From IMG/VR virus record IMGVR_UViG_3300021335_000018, positions 1 to 60,403 of that record: a stretch of 60,403 nucleotides of DNA; one strand, 5' to 3'. Under the pieces are notes generated by a model. It made no database searches and was not told where the DNA came from. It worked only from the letters and a program-made list of their open reading frames with translations. Below are positions 51,276 to 56,886 of the stretch, in pieces. Source of the stretch: a virus. The position numbers were made by a program, and so were the translations under genes. Position 1 is the first letter of the stretch; every line of letters begins with the position of its first letter.

Positions 51276-51283
51276 TATAAATA
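51276..51283 (+). promoter_or_regulatory. Perfect late promoter box, plus strand
   Basis: TATAAATA, 8 of 8 to the T4 late consensus, about 52 nt before the plus-strand gene at 51335. It overlaps the start site of the minus-strand sigma70 promoter. Confidence 0.7.
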
Positions 51284-51285
51284 AC

Positions 51286-51314
51286 ATTATACATATTTAA
51301 TAACGTCTTGTCAA
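51286..51314 (-). promoter_or_regulatory. Consensus sigma70 promoter for the phosphoesterase-ligase operon
   Basis: TTGACA (51314-51309), 17 nt, TATAAT (51291-51286). Its start site, near 51279, falls within the opposing late box at 51276-51283. Confidence 0.88.
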
Positions 51315-51334
51315 GAGATTTATAGGAGAAACAT

Positions 51335-51646
51335 ATGAAATCTGTCGTTAGAGTTATCAAGCCTAATTTTTCAACAATTGAAGAGTTTCAGTCAAGCGAT
51401 TTGTACAATCATATTAACGCTGTACAAGGCCCTAAGGATGTTTCTATCGAAGTTGTTAGAGGTACAAACGGCAAGATTGCAGTGATTGCATCTAGCACAA
51501 ATCCAGATATCGACGCTGAGCTAGAAACAGATGTTAGAACAGCAATTCGGAATGGCGGCATCCGCGGTCCACAAGTTGATAGCAAACATACCTTTAATAC
51601 AGACGAAGAACTCCAGACCTGGAAAGACAGCTGGGTTGCATCTTAA
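51335..51646 (+). CDS. Small acidic protein, plus strand, unknown
   Basis: 103 aa: MKSVVRVIKPNFSTIEEFQS, then DVSIEVVRGTNGKIAVIASS and an acidic middle, ending DEELQTWKDSWVAS. The ATG follows TAGGAGAAACAT. It probably is expressed late from the box at 51276. Its stop is 2 bases from the tRNA array, which is transcribed on the other strand, and no terminator for it is visible, so its transcript would run antisense through the tRNA genes. Confidence 0.6.
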   Translation: MKSVVRVIKPNFSTIEEFQSSDLYNHINAVQGPKDVSIEVVRGTNGKIAVIASSTNPDIDAELETDVRTAIRNGGIRGPQVDSKHTFNTDEELQTWKDSWVAS

Positions 51647-51647
51647 T

Positions 51648-51741
51648 TGGTAGTCCCGGGGGGATTCGAACCCCCATCGCTCTCTAATCTGGAGACTGTG
51701 CCGAGTATAAGCCGGGTGTTTTACCGTTAAACTACGGGACT
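51648..51741 (-). tRNA. tRNA, anticodon UAU (Ile) by position, with long variable arm
   Basis: 94 nt with encoded CCA. Acceptor AGTCCCG/CGGGACT is perfect; D arm GTTT-AACGGTA-AAAC; anticodon arm CCCGG-CTTATAC-TCGGC with one mismatch, giving TAT; T arm GGGGG-TTCGAAT-CCCCC. Between anticodon and T arms are 24 nt, able to fold as TCTC-CAGATTA-GAGA. Ile tRNAs are normally class I, so the long arm is odd. A degenerate tRNA or other identity is possible. Confidence 0.7.
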
Positions 51742-51744
51742 ATA

Positions 51745-51820
51745 TGGTGCGCCTGGAGAGATTCGAACTCCCAATCAACCCGTTATGAGCGGGGGGCTTT
51801 AACCGTTAAGCTACAAGCGC
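51745..51820 (-). tRNA. tRNA-Met or Ile2 (CAT anticodon)
   Basis: 76 nt with encoded CCA. Acceptor GCGCTTG/CAGGCGC, anticodon loop CTCATAA, T arm GGGAG-TTCGAAT-CTCTC. The G1-C72 pair argues against an initiator. A CAT anticodon could be elongator Met or lysidine-modified Ile (AUA). Confidence 0.88.
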
Positions 51821-51826
51821 ATATTT

Positions 51827-51902
51827 TGGAGTGGGTGAGGAGACTCGAACTCCCATAACACGGATTTGCAATCCGGTCCGTAACCATTCCGGACACACCC
51901 AC
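51827..51902 (-). tRNA. tRNA-Cys (GCA)
   Basis: 76 nt with encoded CCA; acceptor GTGGGTG/CACCCAC, anticodon loop TTGCAAA, T arm GGGAG-TTCGAGT-CTCCT, discriminator U as in Cys tRNAs. Confidence 0.92.
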
Positions 51903-51906
51903 AAAT

Positions 51907-51980
51907 TGGCATAGGTGAAGGGAATCGAACCCCTATCTTCAGTTTTGGAGACTGACATGTTACCATTACACCACACCCAT
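51907..51980 (-). tRNA. tRNA-Trp (CCA)
   Basis: 74 nt with encoded CCA; acceptor ATGGGTG/CACCTAT, anticodon stem TCAGT/ACTGA with loop CTCCAAA, discriminator G. Its 5' end abuts the T-run of the terminator at 51981-52016. Confidence 0.92.
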
Positions 51981-52016
51981 AAAAAAAGCCCCTAACATTA
52001 TTAGTGCTAGGGGCTT
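51981..52016 (-). terminator. Rho-independent terminator (minus strand)
   Basis: AAGCCCCTA (52016-52008) pairs with TAGGGGCTT (51994-51986) in a nine-pair stem, followed by seven T residues at 51987-51981. This ends transcripts arriving from higher coordinates, right at the 5' end of tRNA-Trp. Confidence 0.88.
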
Positions 52017-52130
52017 ATCTTAAATTACTTTTTCAAAAAGTCGTGTTAAGACATACCCCCTTTTGGTGGCCAACATATTATACATATTGTGTTAGTCTTA
52101 ATCACGTATCTATTCCTTCTTTTTTAGTAT
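51981..52130 (-). ncRNA. Candidate structured small RNA with own promoter and terminator
   Basis: From the predicted start (52130) to the terminator is about 150 nt with no convincing gene. CGTGATTAAGAC (52106-52095) pairs with GTCTTAACACG (52052-52042): 11 pairs with one bulged A. Inside it, ACAATAT-GTATA-ATATGT and TGG-CCA-CCA can form hairpins. ACTTTT-TGA-AAAAGT (52041-52027) stacks directly on the 3' side, then the terminator. A GTG-started 19-aa frame (52105-52046) overlaps the stem and is probably fortuitous. Confidence 0.55.
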
Positions 52131-52136
52131 TTTTAT

Positions 52137-52165
52137 ACTATACTATCTTTATTTTGCGTTGTCAA
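52137..52165 (-). promoter_or_regulatory. Sigma70 promoter for the candidate small RNA
   Basis: TTGACA (52165-52160), 17 nt, TATAGT (52142-52137). It lies in the last codons and stop region of the small zinc-ribbon gene at 52149. Confidence 0.7.
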
Positions 52166-52322
52166 CCACTTTTGGTTCACATCTTGCTTTTTTTCCGCAG
52201 TGGGGACAATGAAATGTTGTCCGGTCTATGCAATAGTGTTCTTCCATTGTAGCAAAAGTAAACCAGCCCTTGCAATTACTGCAAGTTAAGTGCCAGATTA
52301 TTTCTTTTACTGCTTTGAACAT
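52149..52322 (-). CDS. Small zinc-ribbon protein (57 aa)
   Basis: MFKAVKEIIWHLTCSNCKGW, then THFATMEE-type linker and TTFHCPHCGKKARCEPK. Two CxxC pairs (LTCSNC and FHCPHC) about 22 residues apart form a zinc ribbon, as in small nucleic-acid-binding or adaptor proteins. The gene fits between the 33-aa ORF and the promoter of the small RNA. Two other CxxC mini-proteins occur in the window (41937 and 52417). Too short for most gene callers. In the linker read FTFATMEEHYCIDRTTF. Confidence 0.6.
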   Translation of the reverse strand: MFKAVKEIIWHLTCSNCKGWFTFATMEEHYCIDRTTFHCPHCGKKARCEPKVVDNAK

Positions 52323-52424
52323 TTACATACACAAATCTTCGTACTTAGTAGTGTATACTCTATGTTCGCTCATATCTCTCGATTCAGCTTTGCTGTTAAA
52401 AAGAGAAAGTAGAAAATTAAACAT
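52323..52424 (-). CDS. Possible 33-aa ORF
   Basis: MFNFLLSLFNSKAESRDMSE, then HRVYTTKYEDLCM. GAAAGGCA precedes the ATG, and the frame ends one base before the next start. Plausible but short; no function known. Confidence 0.4.
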   Translation of the reverse strand: MFNFLLSLFNSKAESRDMSEHRVYTTKYEDLCM

Positions 52425-52614
52425 TGTACTGCCTTTCAATGTATTTAGCATTGGTGCGCCTGGAGGGACTTGAACCCCCACGCCGTAAAGCACTAGAACC
52501 TAAATCTAGCGTGTCTACCAATTTCACCACAGGCGCTTTTCTTTTAACTCGACAAATAGGGCAGAACCTGCCTTCCGGCAATTCAAAATTACATTCTGGA
52601 CATTTTTCTACCAT
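52417..52614 (-). CDS. Small zinc-ribbon ORF running through tRNA-Leu
   Basis: 65 codons with a strong AAGGAG 7 nt before the ATG. The first 23 residues form a rubredoxin-like knuckle pair (EKCPECNFELPEGRFCPICR). From codon 27 to about 54 the frame is the tRNA-Leu gene itself, so the C-terminus is tRNA-derived. The real peptide may effectively be the N-terminal ribbon, as tRNA processing would cut the mRNA. Start supported; C-terminus doubtful. Confidence 0.45.
   Translation of the reverse strand: MVEKCPECNFELPEGRFCPICRVKRKAPVVKLVDTLDLGSSALRRGGSSPSRRTNAKYIERQYNV
52452..52536 (-). tRNA. tRNA-Leu (TAG)
   Basis: 85 nt class II tRNA with encoded CCA; acceptor GCGCCTG/CAGGCGC, anticodon stem CTAGA/TCTAG with loop TTTAGGT, long variable arm, T arm GGGGG-TTCAAGT-CCCTC. 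It lies wholly inside the 65-codon zinc-ribbon frame. Confidence 0.93.
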
Positions 52615-52630
52615 ATTTGTCTCCTTAAAA

Positions 52631-52706
52631 TGGTGCTGGTTGAGAGACTCGAACTCCCGACCTGAGGTTTACAAAACCCCTGCTCTACCAACTGAGCTAA
52701 ACCAGC
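52631..52706 (-). tRNA. tRNA-Thr (TGT)
   Basis: 76 nt with encoded CCA; acceptor GCTGGTT/AACCAGC, D arm GCTC-AGTTGGTA-GAGC, anticodon stem GGGGT/ACCTC with loop TTTGTAA (TGT), T arm GGGAG-TTCGAGT-CTCTC. Confidence 0.92.
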
Positions 52707-52728
52707 GTGTGTTATTTAACATCAAGTA

Positions 52729-52802
52729 TGGAGCGGGTAAGGAGAATCGAACTCCTATCCTCAGCTTGGAAGGCTGCGATAATACCATTATACTATACCC
52801 GC
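52729..52802 (-). tRNA. tRNA-Gly (TCC)
   Basis: 74 nt with encoded CCA; acceptor GCGGGTA/TACCCGC, anticodon stem CAGC/GCTG with loop CTTCCAA, T arm AGGAG-TTCGATT-CTCCT. Confidence 0.93.
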
Positions 52803-52803
52803 A

Positions 52804-52893
52804 TGGCAGAGAGGAAGGGATTCGAACCCTCGGAACGCTTACACGTTCAACACCTTAGCAGGGTGCCGCTTTCGACCACTCAGCCACCTCTCT
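52804..52893 (-). tRNA. tRNA-Ser (GCT)
   Basis: 90 nt class II tRNA with encoded CCA; acceptor AGAGAGG/CCTCTCT, anticodon loop CTGCTAA, variable arm GAACG-TGTAAG-CGTTC, T arm GAGGG-TTCGAAT-CCCTT, discriminator G. Confidence 0.93.
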
Positions 52894-52900
52894 GTATTTT

Positions 52901-53347
52901 TTACTTATTGAACCTCAGTGTCTGTTTACGACCGTTGTGATAAAACGTTACTGTGCTATGACTATATACTTCACGAGCTGTTTCTTCATACCGTGTTTCT
53001 ATACTGCATTGCCGTTCTGTTCGATAACCAGTTACGCCTTGCTTGCTTTGATTCTTATCAGCGGCAATCATACCACCAATGACAGCACCAGCGGCTGCAC
53101 CATTGTCTTTGTTAGTGACACCTTTACCAATAAGTCCTCCAATGATCATTCCGCCTAGTACATCACCTGCACTAGCGCCGCCGCCAACATTGCCATAAAT
53201 AGGAGTTTGTACATCTTTACAAACTTCAACTCTATACGGCGTTTGTTCAATTACAGTTTTAAAATGATCTTGGATACTTGCAGATGTATCAGCAATAGCC
53301 GGAGTGGTAATTGCCAATAAACCTGCGATTAAAAACATTTTTTTCAT
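52901..53347 (-). CDS. Glycine-zipper outer-membrane lipoprotein-like/17-kDa-antigen-type exported protein
   Basis: 148 aa. A cleavable signal peptide (MKKMFLIAGLLAITTPAIADT) is followed by a Gly-zipper region, VGGGASAGDVLGGMIIGGLI and GAAAGAVIGGMIAAD, the hallmark of the Rickettsia 17-kDa surface-antigen family, then a C-terminal beta part with paired Cys (VEVCKDV earlier, RQCSIETRYEE). No lipobox Cys after the signal. It should insert in or coat the outer membrane; a role in superinfection exclusion is speculative. Signal-bearing phage proteins of this type are uncommon. Confidence 0.75.
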   Translation of the reverse strand: MKKMFLIAGLLAITTPAIADTSASIQDHFKTVIEQTPYRVEVCKDVQTPIYGNVGGGASAGDVLGGMIIGGLIGKGVTNKDNGAAAGAVIGGMIAADKNQSKQGVTGYRTERQCSIETRYEETAREVYSHSTVTFYHNGRKQTLRFNK

Positions 53348-53350
53348 TGT

Positions 53351-53935
53351 TTATTCTCCTGTGACAATCTCATAGATTTCTTTCCAGTTTAAAACACGTC
53401 GACATCTATCATCATCCATGTTGTATCCGTGTTCCATAACCAAAGGACGCAGACCAACCTCTTGACCATGTATAGCATTTTCGACCTTGTCCTCAACCCA
53501 CCATAGGTTGCTACCTTCGAACTGTTTAAGAACTTTATCTTTATCTGCTCCAGTACCTAGACAAATTACATCAGTAAATGTGTCATCACCAAATAGTTTA
53601 TTAATATTTTTCTTACGCAGTTTCTGTGCATATTTATTCGTACTTAAACTGGTGATACAAATAAATTTCCAACCTTCATCTGATAGTCTAGTAACATACT
53701 CTACTGCATCACGTAAGGGAGGAAGAAACCCAATCATCGCACTTTCGTTAAAATGTTTGATCATTGTTTTTCCTTGCTTGTCAGAAATATCATATCTGGC
53801 ACCGATACTATAAAGTAAGTTACCCTTCGATACCTGAGCGAACCCGTGTTCTTCCATAAACAAATTGAAAGCATATTCCCAATTAAAAAGTACACCGTCT
53901 GCATCTACAAGCATTGTTTTTTTGATTTTAGTCAT
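53351..53935 (-). CDS. HAD-like hydrolase (5'-nucleotidase/phosphatase type)
   Basis: 194 aa. HAD motif I MLVDADGVLFNWEYAF, motif II FICITSLSTNKYAQKL and motif III/IV area LWWVEDKVENAIHGQEVG. Architecture matches small phage nucleotidase-like HADs. Substrate unknown; deoxynucleotide monophosphates are likely. It lies between the glycine-zipper gene and a sigma70 promoter that drives it. Confidence 0.75.
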   Translation of the reverse strand: MTKIKKTMLVDADGVLFNWEYAFNLFMEEHGFAQVSKGNLLYSIGARYDISDKQGKTMIKHFNESAMIGFLPPLRDAVEYVTRLSDEGWKFICITSLSTNKYAQKLRKKNINKLFGDDTFTDVICLGTGADKDKVLKQFEGSNLWWVEDKVENAIHGQEVGLRPLVMEHGYNMDDDRCRRVLNWKEIYEIVTGE

Positions 53936-53967
53936 TTACTGCCTTTTTCTTGCCTTATTATGTGTGT

Positions 53968-53996
53968 ATTATAGTATACTTTTTACTTTAAGTCAA
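53968..53996 (-). promoter_or_regulatory. Sigma70 promoter for the HAD gene
   Basis: TTGACT (53996-53991), 17 nt, TATAAT (53973-53968); start near 53961, 26 nt before the ATG. It overlaps the last codons of the upstream gene. Confidence 0.85.
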
Positions 53997-54324
53997 CTGT
54001 TTTTTTGTCTAAAACCTCGACATTTTTCACACGATCGTAACGGAAACTGCGAAAGCCATTACTTTCAATTGCCCATACTGCAACAACTTTATCAGATATT
54101 TCACGTACTTTCTTTTGGCTTAGAGGATCGTCCTTTTTTGCAGGCGGCAAAAAACTTTCGATTAATGTGCAAGGCATTACCCTTTCTTCGCCATTTAATT
54201 TAGTAAATGTCACCTTGACTATTTCTTCTTTTAAAAGATCATAAAGCTCTTCTTTGGTAGGAATACCTTTTAAGTTTGCTACTGTATCACTTACGTTTAT
54301 CGACGACTTTGTCTGCGAATCCAT
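53983..54324 (-). CDS. SH3-like (DUF2693-type) small protein
   Basis: 113 aa. The middle [20 protein letters not shown] and the end [20 protein letters not shown] match the small SH3-barrel/WYL-like proteins common in T4-like phages. They are thought to bind nucleic acid or act as adaptors. It starts inside the end of clpP (38-base overlap), and directly follows it, so the two may be co-translated. Confidence 0.6.
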   Translation of the reverse strand: MDSQTKSSINVSDTVANLKGIPTKEELYDLLKEEIVKVTFTKLNGEERVMPCTLIESFLPPAKKDDPLSQKKVREISDKVVAVWAIESNGFRSFRYDRVKNVEVLDKKTVDLK

Positions 54325-54907
54325 TTTCTACTGCCTCTTCTGCTGTTAAGAATGTGTCAAATTTCATTGTTTCAAAAAGTTCTTCATAGGTCTTGCCTGC
54401 GGTATTGTGTTTTACATACAATTCAGTCAGACGTTTGTTTACTTTTTGACTTTCTTCGTAATGACGCTTTGCATCTTCAAATTGCAATTCTTGTACGTGA
54501 ACACTTCCGCTAGTGCCTGGTGTACCTGAACTGACACGGTGAATCATTGTGCGACTTTCAGGTAACACAATACGCTTTCCTGGTGTTCCTGCTTGTGCAA
54601 GGAAACTGCCCATAGAACAGGCTTGACCCATCACAATAGTACGCACATCAGACTTGATATATTGCATTGTATCATAAATTGCAAGTCCTGCTGTTACTGC
54701 TCCGCCAGGTGAATTGATATATAAATTAATTTCTTTTTCAGGATTTTCCGATTCTAAATACAAAAGTTGTGCAACAATAAGATTTGCCATATAGTCCTCA
54801 ACCGGGCCATTAAGCATAATAATTCTGTCTTTCATCAAACGACTGTAGATATCGTAAGAACGTTCTCCTCGAGATTCTTGTTCTACTACCATAGGTACTA
54901 AAGGCAT
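54287..54907 (-). CDS. clpP: ClpP serine protease
   Basis: 206 aa, closely following bacterial Clp[21 protein letters not shown] at the N-terminus, then LYINSPGG. The catalytic triad is Ser98 in GQACSMGS, His123 in MIHRVSSG and Asp184 in MKFDTFLTA. The start is taken at the ATG after GGGAGGA. No propeptide is seen before MPLVPMVV. It would form the tetradecameric chamber used with a Clp ATPase; the phage's ClpA at 16665 has the docking loop. Confidence 0.95.
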   Translation of the reverse strand: MPLVPMVVEQESRGERSYDIYSRLMKDRIIMLNGPVEDYMANLIVAQLLYLESENPEKEINLYINSPGGAVTAGLAIYDTMQYIKSDVRTIVMGQACSMGSFLAQAGTPGKRIVLPESRTMIHRVSSGTPGTSGSVHVQELQFEDAKRHYEESQKVNKRLTELYVKHNTAGKTYEELFETMKFDTFLTAEEAVENGFADKVVDKRK

Positions 54908-55071
54908 TATAATTCCTCCCAAATTCCAATAAATTCAGCAATAGCAAAAAATAAAGCTAGAGCTACAACTGACCCTGTAGCGGCTGCCCAAAGACACCCA
55001 CCTAATCTTACTGCACTTTTAACTAAACTTAGATAAAAATGTTTTTTTGAAACGTCTACAGGTTCAGGCAT
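54907..55071 (-). CDS. Small membrane protein upstream of clpP (54 aa)
   Basis: [20 protein letters not shown], then a hydrophobic helix ([20 protein letters not shown]) and ending FIGIWEEL. The last base of its stop is the first base of the clpP ATG, so clpP translation may be coupled to it. Function unknown. Confidence 0.6.
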   Translation of the reverse strand: MPEPVDVSKKHFYLSLVKSAVRLGGCLWAAATGSVVALALFFAIAEFIGIWEEL

Positions 55072-55264
55072 CTTTTACCTCGACTAACGGAACAACAGTG
55101 CTTGTGTCAATCCAATCTTTTCCATCTGTTTGAAATGTTCTTGTTGTAGTTTCCTTACGCAACATTCCATCTTTTACACGATATGTTATAAATTCTTGTT
55201 TCACAACACCTGTAGTTTCTGCTTCGAATGCACCTATAAGAGGTCCATCTAATCTACTATTCAT
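55064..55264 (-). CDS. Small beta-rich protein, unknown
   Basis: 66 aa from the ATG after GAAGGAGACAAGATA (MNSRLDGPLIGAFEAETTGV). A longer frame upstream lacks a ribosome-binding site. Contents: VVKQEFITYRVKDGMLRKET, TTRTFQTDGKDWIDTSTVVP. Looks like a one-domain beta protein. It overlaps the membrane gene by 8 bases. Unknown. Confidence 0.55.
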   Translation of the reverse strand: MNSRLDGPLIGAFEAETTGVVKQEFITYRVKDGMLRKETTTRTFQTDGKDWIDTSTVVPLVEVKDA

Positions 55265-55488
55265 TATCTTGTCTCCTTCAAATAGTGGAACTTTGGCCCT
55301 TCTGAGGTAAACTCCATTCCGTGTGCATTGCCTACATAAATTCTGCCATTCCAACGCATGGGAATTTTATTTGTTGCTAAAAAAGCATCAAAACTTTTAC
55401 CTTCTCTAAAATTATCTATTTCCGCTTCTACACTTACTTCACTTCTGGTGTTAGTAAGCATAGCTGTGTTATCTACTACTGTTTTCAT
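55264..55488 (-). CDS. Small unknown protein
   Basis: 74 aa: MKTVVDNTAMLTNTRSEVSV, DNFREGKSFDAFLATNKIPM, and FTSEGPKFHYLKETR. One-base start/stop overlap with the following gene; its own start overlaps the preceding gene by 4 bases. A possible promoter lies within that preceding gene. No function recognised. Confidence 0.55.
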   Translation of the reverse strand: MKTVVDNTAMLTNTRSEVSVEAEIDNFREGKSFDAFLATNKIPMRWNGRIYVGNAHGMEFTSEGPKFHYLKETR

Positions 55489-55715
55489 TTTTTTCCTATT
55501 AGTTTTAAATTTAATACAAAGTTTTCTACAAGTAGTTTAACAATAATTGCACGGTTTGTCAAGTCATCATTTTCCATTTCCGCTACGTGCATCGCCATTA
55601 AGTTAAACGCTTCTGCTTCACTTATGTTTAGATCTCCCCAGTCAATAGGATCTACAGTTTCGGTTTCTTGTGCTAATTCTGCTATTAAACGCCAGTCAGT
55701 CCCAGAGGTTTTCAT
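55485..55715 (-). CDS. Small acidic protein, unknown
   Basis: 76 aa from the ATG after TTGGAAAGTATT (MKTSGTDWRLIAELAQETET). Acidic, helical: VDPIDWGDLNISEAEAFNLM and VAEMENDDLTNRAIIVKLLV. It begins inside the end of the upstream gene. Part of the run of small early-type genes; function unknown. Confidence 0.55.
   Translation of the reverse strand: MKTSGTDWRLIAELAQETETVDPIDWGDLNISEAEAFNLMAMHVAEMENDDLTNRAIIVKLLVENFVLNLKLIGKK
55534..55562 (-). promoter_or_regulatory. Possible sigma70 promoter inside the 76-aa gene
   Basis: TTGACA (55562-55557), 17 nt, TAAACT (55539-55534). A good -35 with a weaker -10, about 50 nt before the start at 55488. Confidence 0.5.
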
Positions 55716-56130
55716 AATACTTTCCAAATAATCTAAATCCGTTAGAAATACGTTCTTGTTCTTTGTTCATTCCGTCTCGATCTTTTATATCAAAACGCAT
55801 ATACACATCATCTTTGTTTGCTTTGCAATCAAAAGCATAGATCATTTCATCCATCACCCAATCCCAACGTTTGAAATAGTTTTCATCTGTTTCACCATTT
55901 TGTGCGTACAGTTTATTAAACGCTTCTGCATCGGGTGGCCACAACTCTTCAGGCACATCTTTGAACTCTACAGCCGGAGCACCGTGTTTTGTTTCCTTTA
56001 GTTGCTTGAGCATAGGAAGTACAATATGTGCAAGAGTGTAGTCCATACTCCAAGTATCCCAAGGATCAATTTGTACTTCTACTACCTGGTCTTCACCGTC
56101 ATCTGTATAATTTTCAATATTAATCTTCAT
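55696..56130 (-). CDS. Acidic protein, unknown
   Basis: 144 aa, strongly acidic and Trp/Tyr-rich: MKINIENYTDDGEDQVVEVQ, then DPWDTWSMDYTLAHIVLPML and VPEELWPPDAEAFNKLY, ending FGKYYENLWD. Resembles small conserved proteins of T4-like marine phages of unknown role. It overlaps the upstream gene by 11 bases. Confidence 0.6.
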   Translation of the reverse strand: MKINIENYTDDGEDQVVEVQIDPWDTWSMDYTLAHIVLPMLKQLKETKHGAPAVEFKDVPEELWPPDAEAFNKLYAQNGETDENYFKRWDWVMDEMIYAFDCKANKDDVYMRFDIKDRDGMNKEQERISNGFRLFGKYYENLWD

Positions 56131-56305
56131 AACTTACTACCTTAACATTCCGCTCTTTGCCTTCGACTTCAAAAGTTCTTGCATAAGTGAGTGCTAATTT
56201 AGCATCCTCAAACAACATAGGTTTTAAATCCCAGCAATGTTCAGTCTGCTCTGTGATATAGATCCAATCGTCTTTACCATCTAAGCATATCATAATTGCA
56301 TACAT
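56120..56305 (-). CDS. Small unknown protein
   Basis: 61 aa: MYAIMICLDGKDDWIYITEQ, EHCWDLKPMLFEDAKLALTY and a charged end (EVEGKERNVKVVSYED). Compact alpha/beta. One-base overlap with the upstream gene. No function assigned. Confidence 0.5.
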   Translation of the reverse strand: MYAIMICLDGKDDWIYITEQTEHCWDLKPMLFEDAKLALTYARTFEVEGKERNVKVVSYED

Positions 56306-56496
56306 TAATAATCTACCTCTTCAAAACTATCTGCAATATATGCCATATTGTATTTAGAAGGATAATGTTTCAACAACCTACTTGCTTCTTCACGCACCGC
56401 TTTAGGCACACGAGGATACTTCTTAGGATCTCGCAAGTCCATTAAGAATCGTTCAACATTTAATACTGCGTTTGTTCTTTCAATTGGTAATGTCAT
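56305..56496 (-). CDS. Small unknown protein
   Basis: 63 aa, basic helical: MTLPIERTNAVLNVERFLMD, LRDPKKYPRVPKAVREEASR and LLKHYPSKYNMAYIADSFEE. The RTNAVLNVERFL opening recalls short helical early-phage proteins I have seen in T4-like genomes without functions. It overlaps the upstream gene by 4 bases. Confidence 0.5.
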   Translation of the reverse strand: MTLPIERTNAVLNVERFLMDLRDPKKYPRVPKAVREEASRLLKHYPSKYNMAYIADSFEEVDY

Positions 56497-56876
56497 GCTA
56501 GGTCCGTTATCAATTTATAGTTATCCCATGCTTTCTGCTGTGCAGGATTCATTTCGTTGGGTGGCACAAAACACTCTAGCCAATAGTAGGGCATACGCAG
56601 TGGATGTGCGTTTTTAAACTGTCGAGGTTGATGCAACTTGCCTGAGTCATACAACTCTACAAGTAAATCGTGCATAGCCTTTTGTCTATCTTCTAATCCT
56701 GCCCATTCAGGATGACTCAATCCGCCGTACAAATAACCTTCCCAGATTTGACTCCAGTGGCTGTCATTGTGAGGATCTACGTCTGTGCGGGCAACAATTA
56801 CCAGCACGTCTTCAATATCTACACGTTCTTCTAAAATATCTCGCATACAACGACTAAGGCTTAACCCTATTTTCAT
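56493..56876 (-). CDS. Unknown small protein
   Basis: 127 aa with MKIGLSLSRCMRDILEERVD, EDVLVIVARTDVDPHNDSHW, YLYGGLSHPEWAGLEDRQKA and YYWLECFVPPNEMNPAQQKA. Mixed alpha/beta, aromatic-rich, no metal-binding cluster. It sits 10 bases from the upstream gene. Function unknown, probably an early host-takeover gene by position. Confidence 0.55.
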   Translation of the reverse strand: MKIGLSLSRCMRDILEERVDIEDVLVIVARTDVDPHNDSHWSQIWEGYLYGGLSHPEWAGLEDRQKAMHDLLVELYDSGKLHQPRQFKNAHPLRMPYYWLECFVPPNEMNPAQQKAWDNYKLITDLA

Positions 56877-56886
56877 ATAACCTCCG

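Noticed and set aside
51648-51741. Intron in the 94-nt tRNA
   Set aside because: The extra bases lie between the anticodon and T arms, not within the anticodon loop, and can form a variable arm.
52046-52105. GTG-started 19-aa ORF in the small-RNA region
   Set aside because: A weak AAGAAGG precedes it, but its start codon is in the main stem and the peptide has no recognisable feature; more likely chance within a structured RNA.
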